Shown here piece by piece: positions 22,387 through 31,755 of a DNA stretch of 64,000 bases. The stretch lies in NCBI GenBank assembly GCA_013339765.2, contig CM023449.1, positions 117,973,231-118,037,230 on the forward strand. Direction: 5' to 3'. The first letter of the stretch is position 1; every line of letters starts with the position of its first letter. Made by a program: the position numbers and the translations under genes. Source of the DNA: Haemaphysalis longicornis. Lineage: Eukaryota; Arthropoda; Arachnida; Ixodida; Ixodidae. The notes under the pieces are model-generated. The model ran no database searches. It was not told the origin of the DNA and was given only the letters and a program-made list of their open reading frames with translations.

Positions 22387-22655
22387 CTTCCCATGCCAAA
22401 ACCTCGATGGAGTCATCCGTCGCCTATATTCAGGATGGTGTTGCTCTGTGTCACAAGATAGATGCCGACACGTCAGAAAACTGGCAAAGTAGGCCATGTG
22501 CAGAAAGGAATTGCTGATGGCGCTTTCAACCTGCTTGTTTATAAGGACTGCCACCACCACAGACGGCATCATTACAGAGTGCAGGACCGTTTATTAAACA
22601 TCTTGAAAAGGGCCCTCGCAGCCTCTGGAAAGTGTTTCTTTGGTTATTAACGTAA
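22387..22655 (+). pseudogene. gypsy-1 gag, second part (left arm)
   Basis: Continues gag after the LINE. The target duplication 22387-22397 is followed by a frame with PSPIFRMVLLC and then KVGHVQKGIADGAFNLLVYK. The order and spacing match the uninterrupted copy at 34634-34963. The frame is broken by a stop near 22461. Confidence 0.75.
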
Positions 22656-23114
22656 CTAGTTGATGCATTTCTTTTTGTTATTCCCCCCACTGTAATGCCA
22701 AAAGGCGCTGTGGGTACCAAATAAAGAAAGATACAAGCGAAAGCTCACTGTATTGCCCCACAGTTCACTCGACTGCCTAACACGGCTCCCACATCCTATT
22801 ACGAGTATACCACTCCACTGGAATGTGCCCTTCTTTGTTCGACGACTTAATGAAAATAGTACGCCGTGAGCTGGAGGCTACGGCTACGGCTGCCCTACTA
22901 GCCCCGACCCGTGAATGAACGTCACCTTCCATCTCCCTAATCCATGCGATATACAGCAAGAGCTCGCAAGCCACACCATTCCACGCATTTTGCTCTGTAG
23001 CTCACCCGAAAAAACGCTTTCACTGTTCCTCGTGTCTTAACTGGTCCCCACCAATAGGCCCCACGCCATTTTCAGACACAAAATTCCGAAGAGTGGAGTA
23101 CTCCTGAAAACAAG

Positions 23115-23695
23115 CCAATATGCTTCCACTGCTGTGACGGTGGGCATGTGGCCCGCTACAGCTTTCGACATTGCCATGCTAAGCCTTCGCCTCATCAGAC
23201 GACTAATCAATGCAGCTCAAGGAGGTGATACTGCATCTGTGACCTGGACAACAGATCCTCTATTAACCAAGGAGTCTAAGCCCAATTTACTAGACGCTAC
23301 TGTTGATGGTGTTGCAGCCCAGGCTCTCACTGACACAAATGCTCACATCTCTGTAATGAGCTTAACCCTCCGCTGGCATCTCCGCAAAGTTCTGACGCCA
23401 CCCATGCAAACATTTGTTTGAGTTGCCAATGAGAGCACACCTTCAATTGCCGGAATGCGTACCGCCTGAATATGGATTGCCGACCACGATAGTGTCGTTC
23501 TCTTTACCGTCCTTGAAAAATGCCCCCATGACATTATCCTCGGCGTCGAATTTTTCTCGAACCGCTCTCATTGAGTGTTCTGCGGGACTTCTCTCTTTTG
23601 AATTTCCTTCTGCCAAAACTGCTCAAAAGCACCGTTGTCGTTCCACAGATTATGTCCATTTGCTGTCAAATGCTGTAACATACATGCCCCTGTGA
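23115..23695 (+). pseudogene. gypsy-1 zinc knuckle and protease (left arm)
   Basis: A zinc-knuckle relic CFHCCDGGHVARY (about 23121) lacks the last Cys at the expected spacing (C-x2-C-x4-H-x4-S). The protease reads LLDATVDGVAAQALTDTN then AHISVMSLTLRW; the active-site D-T-G is D-T-N, so it is inactive. It continues, after a stop, in two further frames with SIAGM-like and TALIECSAGLLSFEFPSAKT, the usual end of tick gypsy proteases. The mirror copy in the right arm shows the same D-T-N, so the change predates the duplication. Confidence 0.78.
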
Positions 23696-23934
23696 TCAAG
23701 CCCACCTGTTTCTCACAGTTATTTCTCACCAGATGTTCGACAAGCCGAGCGGAAGCTACTACAAGCACGTATCCTTGAGTGCCGCCAGAAGCTACGAGCT
23801 TTGGAGAAGCAAACCTTCTTTGCACGCCGGCAACTTGAGTATTTTATTCCTAAGGACTTCCCAGATGTGCAGCTGCACGCAAAATTCACCGCTAGCATGG
23901 GAGAAGGCCGTCATAGCAAGCACTCCGGCCGGAC

Positions 23935-25496
23935 GTGCCACAATGCACCCAAGAGGTCATCAACCTATCTCCGTACACACTGAACGAAGAGGAGGCTAAG
24001 GTTTTGTCCCGTGGTTTGAATTTTAACACGGAAGCACCCCCGGAGCCAGGAAAGGTGATTTGTGCGGTCGAACGCGCGGTCGGCCAGCTTCCCTCTGAAG
24101 TACGGCAAGAAGCGCGCACCCGTGCTATTGGTGTGCTCTCTGGTTTGCGAAGACATTGTGCAAGACTGCATTTATCGGTAGCGGAGAGGCAAGCCATCAG
24201 GAGCCTGCGGAATAACAGCAGTATCGCAATCCTTCCTGCTGACAAAGGCAATGCCACGGTCTTGCTAGATAGCAGTGACTACCACAAGATGATGTTGGCC
24301 CTTCTCGAAGACCAGCAGACATACGCTCTTCTAGCCCGTGACCCAACTAGCTGGTTACAGTCCAAGCTTCAAGAACTGCTAACCAGGCTTTTCAAGCTAG
24401 TCCCTCCGCACCACAAGGGCCTCTACTACAGGTTACTGTGCACGAACGGTTCAGCCCCGGAAATCTACGGTCTGCCTAAAATCCACAAGCCTGGCGTTCG
24501 TCTTCGGCCTATCGTCGACTTCTCGAGGTCACCGCTCTACCCACTATCAGGCTACCTTCACCAAGTGTTGAGCCCTCTAGCCGGTAAGACGCCCACGCAC
24601 GTCAGAAACTCGACCTCTTTTGTTTCAAAGCTGAAGGACGTAACTCTTAACTGAAGACGACGTCAAGTCTCTTTTCACTAGTGTCCTAGTGGATCTGGCA
24701 GTAGCCACGTGCGAAGAAGCACTAAACGCGGACATTAGTCTTCCCGATCGCACTCCCTTTGACGTCCCCGAGCTCTGTGAGTTGCTCATGTTTTGTCTGA
24801 GCAACACCTATTTTTCTCACGGGGGAAGCTTCTATCAGCAGACCCATGGCATGGCGATGGGTGCGTCAATGTCAGTTACTACGGCCAATCTAGTTATGGA
24901 GGCTTTAGAGGGGAAGGTATTGGCAATCTTCACACCGGCACCGAGGTTTTTCTGCCGCTATGTCAACGACTGTTTTTGTATTTTAAAAAAAGCAAGATGT
25001 CCCATGTCTTCTGGACAGCCTCAACGCCCAGAATGTGCATATACAGTTCACCGTGGAGTTCGATAAAGACAACATGCTTCCCTTTTTTGGATGTTCTTGT
25101 TCGCCGCGATGCGGGCGCTCTCTCCTTCTCAGTGTACAGGAAGCCCAAACACACGGGTCGTTACTCAGTTTTGAATCTTGCCACCTTCTCGGCCACAAGA
25201 CATCCATTGTGTCGTCCTTGACAAAGCGCACCGGACGCATCTGCTCAGATGACAGTGCACTGAAACGTGAATTAGGAACGATCCGCCGCGAACTAATCGC
25301 CAATGGCTATCCTAAGCGACTTATTTGCCAAACCAAGAATAAGATACTACAGCCAAGAATGGCCAACAACAGGACATTACGAGCACGTGCAGCCATCCCC
25401 TACGTCCCAGGAATAAGCGAAGCATTGTCGCGCGTCTTTTCAAAATACGACATGCGCATTGCCCATGTACCGACCAGCAAGCTCCGCGACGACTGA
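23935..25496 (+). pseudogene. PLE-2 reverse transcriptase (left arm, decayed)
   Basis: Motifs: NEEEAKVLSRGLNF (about 23985), ILPADKGNATVLLDSSDYHK (about 24230), IYGLPKIHKPGV (about 24463), LRPIVDFSRSPLY, then after a frameshift near 24647 SLFTSVLVDLAVA, YQQTHGMAMGASMSVTTANL (about 24834) and FFCRYVNDCFCILKK (about 24950). The catalytic YVDD is YVND here but YVDD in the right arm. An 18-bp segment between two GACGTC copies (near 24660) is lost relative to the right arm, and more frameshifts follow. It ends RIAHVPTSKLRDD. Confidence 0.85.
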
Positions 25497-25735
25497 AAGA
25501 GCACCAACGTGATGTAAGAAATCATAATCACATGACGAATGCCATTGCGCAGCACGCGCACAAACATTCCCACAAGACTGACTGGGAGAACACCGCAATT
25601 TTAGCTAAGGAAAAGAACACATCATCTCGGCGTCTGCTAGAGTAACTTTTTATCCAATCAACGCCAGCCACAATGAACCGGACGGATGGTACTTTGCCTC
25701 CCGTCTACGCATGCTCTCTACGTCATGTGCTGCCT
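25497..25735 (+). pseudogene. PLE-2 endonuclease C-terminal half only (left arm)
   Basis: Directly after TSKLRDD the frame shifts to KEHQRDVRNHNHMTNAIAQH, KTDWENTAILAKEKNTSS and FIQSTPATMNRTDGT, the C-terminal half of a Penelope GIY-YIG domain. The preceding segment with the GIY-YIG tyrosines and catalytic Arg is absent. The same junction occurs in the right arm (about 31750), so the deletion predates the inverted duplication. Confidence 0.75.
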
Positions 25736-25740
25736 ATATA

Positions 25741-25805
25741 ATTGACGATGACGGCTTGTCTTACGTAGTGAACAAGGAACCCGTATGTGGTTCCGAAACG
25801 TCAAT
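25741..25805 (+). ncRNA. Hammerhead-like structure in PLE-2 3' region (left arm)
   Basis: An outer 7-bp stem ATTGACG (25741-25747) / CGTCAAT (25799-25805) encloses GTGAACAA, a 6-bp stem GGAACC/GGTTCC (25776-25781/25789-25794) and GAAA (25795-25798). This is the order stem III, stem I region, CUGANGA box, stem II, GAAA of a type III hammerhead. The box is degenerate (G at position 3, C at position 8). The expected A-U next to stem III is A-A, and stem I is only about 3 bp. A relic is more likely than an active ribozyme. Confidence 0.45.
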
Positions 25806-26037
25806 GTATTTTTATTCTTGGTCAGTGTTCGCTTTTCTTTTGCAAGTTATTATATGGTCTTCCCTATTACAGACGCGCTGCTACTGTGAAACGTCACTCT
25901 GCCAGACATCATAATTACTGTGGTAGAGAACCAAACCTGCCTTCCCTTTCAGTTTTTCAACTTCAGTTTCACACCTCAAGTCCTTCCCAAGGGGATTTCG
26001 CTTGCAATGCTGTGCCCTTTCTGCCATGAATGCTAGC

Positions 26038-26440
26038 ACCACGGCAGATTTACCTCCTGCAGTGCAGGCGTCCCATCAAGCACCATCAATCAAGGCAGTG
26101 GCTGCTTCAGACCTCCCACCGGATCATACCGCCGATCTCCCTCGTCTTCTGGATTCCTGCAAGGACATCTTCGACTTAGACAACCATCCACCAACCCAAA
26201 CTTCTGCAGTCACCCATCATATCAACACCAACGATGCTTCACTAGTGTACAGGTGGCCCTATTGCGTATCACGTGCTGAACGACTCGTCATCCAAAAGGT
26301 AAAAAAAATGCTCAGTAAGGATACAGTCGAACCATCTTCCAGTCTGTGGGTGTCTCCAGTCGTGTTGGTCAGAGAAAAAGATGGGACGTAGCGCTTCTAG
26401 ATGGATTATGCAAACTTAACTATTATGAAGGAAGGCCTTA
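26038..26440 (+). pseudogene. gypsy-1 RT N-terminus (left arm)
   Basis: The frame has LLDSCKDIFDLDNHPPTQTS, AVTHHINTNDASLVYRWPY, SRAERLVIQKVKKMLSKDTV and EPSSSLWVSPVVLVREKDGT, the entry to a Ty3/gypsy reverse transcriptase. A stop follows at 26389, and the frame then reads MDYANLTIMKEGLI up to the Tigger insertion. The catalytic palm is missing. Confidence 0.85.
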
Positions 26441-26442
26441 TA

Positions 26443-27675
26443 CCATGGGATTTCATTGATACAATCCTGCATAATACATTTTTCTTTTTATTCCAAGCCA
26501 AAATCCCTTAGAAATAATGCATTTTCGTACATTTGATAGGATCACATTTTTGCCAGAAATTGGATAATACGACCACGAAAGTGAACCTTGACCATTTTTA
26601 GAAACCTTACATTTATGCTCCGGTATACTAGCTCAAACCCCATGTCAACAACACATGACCTGCATGGCAGCGCCGGTTCTGCGACAAAAACACTGCTGCC
26701 GGGCGTGGGTGCTCTGTTCAATGAGGATGATACGTGAGGCGAGGCACTGCGCCATCTAGTGAAACATATCATAATCATAAGAGTTTCTCACTTTGATCAT
26801 AATTGAAGAAGCAGGTTCCAATGCTCTTGGCAGTCGAAGACTTCCCTCCCCAACTTCTCGCCATGCTCTGTGCTTCCCGCTCCGTTCTTTGTTCTCTTTC
26901 TGCGCTGTTCCTGTGTTCGGTGGTGTTGCTTATGAGGCTATTTTTGTTCTTGTTCTATTTGACTAGTCTTGTTGTCCTTAGGCTGTCTTGTTGCTGTGCG
27001 GGGTGTGCTGCCAGGCTTGTGGCAATGTCGAGGAAACGGAAGGCACTCAGTATAAAGAAAAAGTGCAAATTGTACAGAAATTGGAAGAAAACCCGAAGAG
27101 GAAATGCATGGATTTGGAACACGAGCTCGGTTTGCCAGTGTCAATGCTCAACACTATTGCCGGTCAGCAAGAGGACCTTCAAAAGAATCTGCAAGTTTCC
27201 GGCCCTGATGCGAAACAAGCACAAGGTGCGAAGCATGACCAAATGGAAGAGATCCTGCTGACATGGTTGGAGGAAGTCAGAGCGGCAGGATGGAATGCCG
27301 ATAGGTCAGTCCTACACGAAAAAGTCGACAGCACTGCGCTCTCCTTGGGCATTGAGGACTCCAAAGCGTCTGGTTGCTGGCTTCACCAATTCAAGGCACA
27401 ACGTGAAGTGTCATACAGAACAGCATCTGCCCAAGTGAAAAATACTAGCAGCTTTTTTGTTTTTTTACATTTCCGGAGAATTTATTCCCCGACTTTGAAA
27501 AGAAAGTGCAGCACAACTTTACCAGCTACTCCACTGTTGCTCAATAAAATTGAGTTGCTGACGGAGAATGCATATTTTCCTCCCTTTTTTAACAAACTCT
27601 TTGGATAATACGATTTCCACATAATACTTTTTATTTCCCGGTTCCCCTGAAAAACGTATCAACGAGATTTCACTG
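26443..27675 (+). mobile_element. Internally deleted Tigger/pogo DNA transposon (left arm)
   Basis: Terminal inverted repeats: 5' CCATGGGATTTCATTGATAC (right-arm copy CAGTGGGATCTCATTGATAC) and 3' CAGTGAAATCTCGTTGATAC on the complement. TA is present on both sides (26441-26442 and 27676-27677), the usual Tc1/mariner-pogo target. At 1,233 bp it is about half of an autonomous Tigger and lacks the DDE catalytic part. Confidence 0.88.
26988..27450 (+). pseudogene. Tigger transposase N-terminus (CENP-B-type HTH)
   Basis: The first frame has SRKRKALSIKKKCKLY; the main frame has KVQIVQKLEENPKRKCMDLE, HELGLPVSMLNTIAGQQED, MEEILLTWLEEVRAAGWN and ALSLGIEDSKASGCWLHQF. These are the two helix-turn-helix DNA-binding domains of pogo/Tigger transposases. 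The protein stops after SYRTASAQVKNTSS and no DDE domain follows. One frameshift lies near 27045. Confidence 0.85.
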
Positions 27676-27677
27676 TA

Positions 27678-28350
27678 CATGATACATAGACAAGATGTGG
27701 CTGGCAACTTGTGAAGGGAGGTAACTTCGTGCAACCAAAGCCTGATTAGTCATGCTAATTCCTCCTATATTTTAATATGGTCTAACACCAGCTACCCCAC
27801 TTCGGCAGAGCCAGTGGGGAACATTTCAACACTACTGTCACTGTGTACTGCAGAACGAACATCCATCCCGCATTTAAAAACCCAGCATACGAAGCTGCAT
27901 CCCGCAAAGTTGTTCTATGGCCACTGAATGTCCTCACTGAATGTCAAGGAAGCGTCCTCACCGACGCGCTTTGGCGTCGTCTATCAGCGGATTCGTATGT
28001 ATACAAGCGTTTACAGCAAGAACGGTAAATATATTACTACGCCCTTCAAGCACATGTCGGCAAAATGCGATTACTTCGCCGCGTTCGCAGGATTGAGCCG
28101 CACAGTAGAGAACACAGTCGTAGCATCAGAACTAGCAGTTATGAATGAACGCACGGCGTTTCGTACACGGCAGGTATATAATTACCCTTCTTGACACCGC
28201 CCTTAAAAAATATCTTACCTTTCGTTTATGACGCAAAAAGATGCCAGAGGAGAAAGCAGCAGGTTTCGTTATCTACAAGAAATCGATGCTGGCTTGCGCT
28301 TTGAAACTCGTACACAACACAAGTGGCTTCGGCTTGACGTGGCTTGACCA
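27678..28350. other. Inner unidentified segment of left arm
   Basis: Open frames with KEASSPTRFGVVYQRIRMYT and YSKNGKYITTPFKHMSAKCD (27950-28060) are mirrored at 29112-29315. I cannot identify them. The last 146 bp pair with the other arm across the spacer. Confidence 0.4.
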
Positions 28351-28474
28351 CCAATTAAATCAATGTAAAACTGCACTCTGATCTCCGCAAATAACAGATC
28401 AAGCGGCTGTATTTAGCCGGTCGTGTGACAGAGTTTTTTAGTTGAATTAAGTTTGCGCAAGGCAAAAGCAACAC
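28351..28474. other. Central spacer of the palindrome (124 bp)
   Basis: The only sequence between the two arms without a mirror partner. It begins CCAATTAAATCAATG and ends GGCAAAAGCAACAC. No gene or element was seen. Confidence 0.9.
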
Positions 28475-28680
28475 TGGTCAAGCCACGTCAAGCCGAAGCC
28501 ACTTGCCTGTTGTGTACGAGTTTCAAAGCGCAAGCCAGCATCGATTTCTTGTAGATAACGAAACCTGCTGCTTTCTCCTCGGCATCTTTTTGCGTCATAA
28601 ACGAAAGGTAAGATATTTTTTAATGTAACGGCGCTTGCAGTAGACCTGTCCGTGACGGGTAATTATATACCTGTCCGTGC

Positions 28681-29072
28681 TCTCCAAACATAACTGGCTA
28701 GGCACATTCTGAATGACAATGTAACTGGCTAAAGCACTCAAGGAATGACATTTGTAACTCGCAAACATGGGCACTCTAAATTTAAATATTTGTTATTCTA
28801 GAGCCCCCAAATACACTTTCAAACATGGGCTAAATTTAAATACGTTGTTCTAGAGCCCCCAAATCAGCGGTACTTTCCTTGAGGCTGTCAGCGGTACGTT
28901 CACGTACCGCGTTCGCATTGAAGTCGGCGCTAGCTACGACGTGATGTGCGCGGTGGCTACGCTTTTACATTCACTCAAGGTTACCAGAAAGGTTGTAGCG
29001 CTTTTTAGAGTGTAAGCTCTTTAAGGGCGTGCGTTATAAATTGGTGTTGATGTAAACTGTAGTCACGGGGTG
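28681..29072. other. Right-arm-only segment, about 390 bp
   Basis: Lies between sequences that are adjacent in the left arm (about 28170). It contains a local duplication: CTAAATTTAAATA followed by TTCTAGAGCCCCCAAAT occurs twice (28775-28811 and 28829-28866). It also has a GGTACGTTCACGTACC inverted repeat (28900). No terminal repeats or clear target duplication were found, so it may be an insertion here or a deletion in the left arm. Confidence 0.7.
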
Positions 29073-29565
29073 ACGAAACGCGGAAGAAGCCGTACGGTGC
29101 GTTCATTCCTGCTAGTATGCTACGACTGTGTTCTCTACTGTGCGGATCAATAGTGCGAACGCGGCGAAGTAATCGCATTTTGCCGACATGTGCTTGAAGG
29201 GCGTAGTAATATATTTACCGTTCTTGCTGTAAAAGCTTGTATACATACGAATCCGCTGATAGACGACGCCAAAGCGCGTCGGTGAGGACGCTTCCTTGAC
29301 ATTCAGCGAGGACATTCAGTGGTCATAGAACAACTTTGCGCGATGCCGCTTCGTATGCAGGGTTTTTAAATGCGGGATGGATGTTCGTTCTGCAGTACAC
29401 AGTGACAGTAGTGTTGAAATGTTCCCCACTGGCTCTGCCGAAGTGGTGTAGCTGTTGTTAGACCATATTGAAATATAGGAGGAATTAGCATGACTAATCA
29501 GGCTTTGGTTGCACGAAGTTACCTCCCTTTACAAGTTGCCAGCCACATCTTGTCTGTATCATGTA

Positions 29566-30802
29566 CAGTGAAATCTCGTTGATACGTTTTTCAGGGGAAC
29601 CGGGAAATAAAAAGCATTATGTGAAAATCGTATTATCCAAAGAGTTTGTTAAAAAAAAGGAGGAAAAATCTGCATTCTCCGTCAGCAACTCCAATTTTAT
29701 TGAGCAACAGTGGAGTAGCTGGTAAAGTTGTGCTGCACTTTCTTTTCGAAGTCGGGGAGTAAATTCTCCGGAAATGTAAAAAATAAAAAAAAAGCTGCTG
29801 GTATTTTTCACTTGGGCAGATGCTGTTCTGTATGACACTTCACGTTGTGCCTTGAATTGGTGAAGCCAGCCACCAGACGCTTTGGAGTCCTCAAGTGCCC
29901 TAAGGAGAGCGCAGTGTTGTCGACTTTTTTCGCTGTAGAACTGACCTATCGGCATTCCATCCTGCCGCTCTACTTCCTCCCACCATGTGAGCAGGATGTC
30001 TTCCATTTGGTCATGCTTCGCACCTTGTGCTTGTTTCGCATCAGGGCCGGAAACTTGCAGATTCTTTTGAAGGTCCTCTTGCTGACCGGGAATAGTGTTG
30101 AGCGCTTGACACTGGCAAACCGAGCTTGTGTGCCAAATCCATGCATTTCCTCTTCGGGTTTTCTTCCAATTTCTGTACAATTTCCACTTTTTTCTTTTAT
30201 ACTGAGTGCCTTCCGTTTCCTCGACATTGCCACAAGCCTGGGAGCACACCCCGCACAGCAACAAGGCAGCCTAAGGAGAACAAGACTAGTCAATAGAACA
30301 AGAACAAAAATAGCCTCATAAGCAACACCACCGAACACAGGAACAGCGCAGAAAGAGAACAAGAACGGAGCGGGAAGCACAGAGCATGGCGAGAAGGTGG
30401 GGAGGGAAGTCGCCGCTGCCAAGAGCATTGGAACCTTCTTCCTCGATTATGATCAAACTGAGAAACTCTGTGATTATGATATGTTTCACTAGATGGCACA
30501 GTGCCTCGCCTCACATATCATCCTCATTGAACAGAGCGCCCACGCCGGCAGCAGTGTTTTTGTCGCAGAACCGGCGCTGCCATGCAGGTCATGGGTTGTT
30601 GACATGGGGTTTGAGCTAGTATACCGAGCATAAATGTAAGGTTTCTAAAAATGGTCAAGGTTCACTTTCGTGGTCGTGCCATCCAATTTTAGCAAAAATG
30701 TGATCGTATCAAATGCACGAAAATGCATTATTTCTAAGGGATTTTGGCTTGGAATGAAAAGAAAAACGTATTATGCAGAATTGTATCAATGAGATCCCAC
30801 TG
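29566..30802 (-). mobile_element. Internally deleted Tigger/pogo DNA transposon (right arm)
   Basis: Mirror of 26443-27675, with a clearer 5' terminal repeat (CAGTGGGATCTCATTGATAC on the minus strand, ending at 30802) and TA on both sides (29564-29565, 30803-30804). It holds the same N-terminal DNA-binding relic (30264-29800, minus) with extra frameshifts and no DDE domain. Confidence 0.88.
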
Positions 30803-30849
30803 TATAAGGCCTTCCTTCATAATAGTTAAGTTTGCATAATCCATCTAGA

Positions 30850-31244
30850 AGCACTACGTCCCATCTTTTTCTCTGACCAACACGACTGGAGACACCCACA
30901 GACTGGAAGATGGTTCGACTGTATCCTTACTGAGCATTTTTTTTTACCTTTTGGATGACGAGTCGTTCAGCAAGTGATACGCAATAGGGCCACCTATACA
31001 CTAGTGAAGCATCGTTGGTGTTGATATGATGGGTGACTGCAGAAGTTTGGGTTGGTGGATGGTTGTCTAAGTCGAAGATGTCCTTGCAGGAATCCAGAAG
31101 ACGAGGGAGATCGGCGGTATGATCCGGTGGGAGGTCTGAAGCAGCCACTGCCTTGATTGATGGTGCTTGATGGGACGCCTGCACTGCAGGAGGTAAATCT
31201 GCAGGGGTGCTAGCATTCATGGCAGAAAGGGCACAGCATTGCAA
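30850..31244 (-). pseudogene. gypsy-1 RT N-terminus (right arm)
   Basis: Same motifs as the left copy (DIFDLDNHPPTQTSAVTH, EPSSSLWVSPVVLV) in two frames. A frameshift in the T-run near 30945 separates them. Confidence 0.82.
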
Positions 31245-31441
31245 GCGAAATCCCCTTGGGAAGGACTTGAGGTGTGAAACTGAAGTTGAAAAACTGAAAG
31301 GGAAGGCAGGTTTGGTTCTCTACCACAGTAATGATGATGTGTGGCAGAGTGACGTTTCACAGAAGCAGCGCGTCTGTAATAGGGAAGACCATATAATAAC
31401 TTGCAAAAGAAAAGCGAACACTGACCAAGAACAAAAATATA

Positions 31442-31508
31442 TTGACGTTTCGGAACCACATACGGGTTCCTTGTTCACTACGTAAGAGAAGCCGTCGTCG
31501 TCAATTAT
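31442..31508 (-). ncRNA. Hammerhead-like structure in PLE-2 (right arm)
   Basis: Minus-strand copy of 25741-25805. The outer stem ATTGACG/CGTCAAT, GTGAACAA, GGAACC/GGTTCC and GAAA are all retained. Differences from the left copy fall in the linker (ACGACGG for ATGACGG and one loop base). The same degenerate core box applies. Confidence 0.45.
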
Positions 31509-31755
31509 ATAGGCAGCACATGACGTAGAGAGCATGCGTAGATGGGAGGCAAAGTCCCATCCGTCCGGTTCATTGTGGCTGGCGTTGATTGGATAAACAG
31601 TGACTCTAGCAGACGCCAAGATGATGTGTTCTTTTCCTTAGCTAAAATTGCGGTGTTCTCCCAGTCAATCTTGTGGGAATGTTTGTGCGCGTGCTCCGCA
31701 ATGGCAATGGCATTCGTCATGTGATTATGATTTCTTACATCACGTTGGTGCTCTT

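Larger units (their letters stand above)
23700..25905 (+). mobile_element. PLE-2 (left arm), inserted in gypsy-1
   Basis: A Penelope-like element between gypsy protease and RT, reading left to right. It has an N-terminal basic coiled segment (AERKLLQARILECRQKLRAL, in frame from about 23743), RT, the endonuclease C-terminus and a hammerhead-like 3' structure (25741-25805). The limits are approximate, and no clear target duplication was found. The mirror copy is at 31340-33600. Confidence 0.75.
18670..26442 (+). mobile_element. Ty3/gypsy element (gypsy-1) with nested LINE and PLE-2, left arm
   Basis: Gag (18780-19120 and 22387-22655), a zinc knuckle and protease (23115-23695) and the start of RT (26038-26440) lie in canonical gypsy order on the plus strand. 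The LINE (19121-22386) interrupts gag and PLE-2 (about 23700-25905) interrupts the protease-RT linker. The element ends at the Tigger insertion. LTRs, RT core, RNase H and integrase were not found. Confidence 0.8.
14345..28350 (+). repeat. Left arm of giant inverted duplication (about 14.0 kb)
   Basis: Outer end GCGTATTCCGGTTTCGGCGA pairs with 39658-39677. Inner end GGCTTGACCA pairs with 28475-28484. Paired landmarks keep a nearly constant coordinate sum (about 54,012-54,026) outside the LINE and about 57,240-57,294 inside it, a shift of about 3.28 kb equal to the LINE plus its target duplication. The arm holds PLE-3, a gypsy, PLE-2 and Tigger. Identity to the right arm looks mid-90s percent by eye; it was not computed. 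Confidence 0.95.

Noticed and set aside
18670..26442. An intact LTR retrotransposon with paired LTRs
   Set aside because: No direct terminal repeats could be found, and RT core, RNase H and integrase are missing.
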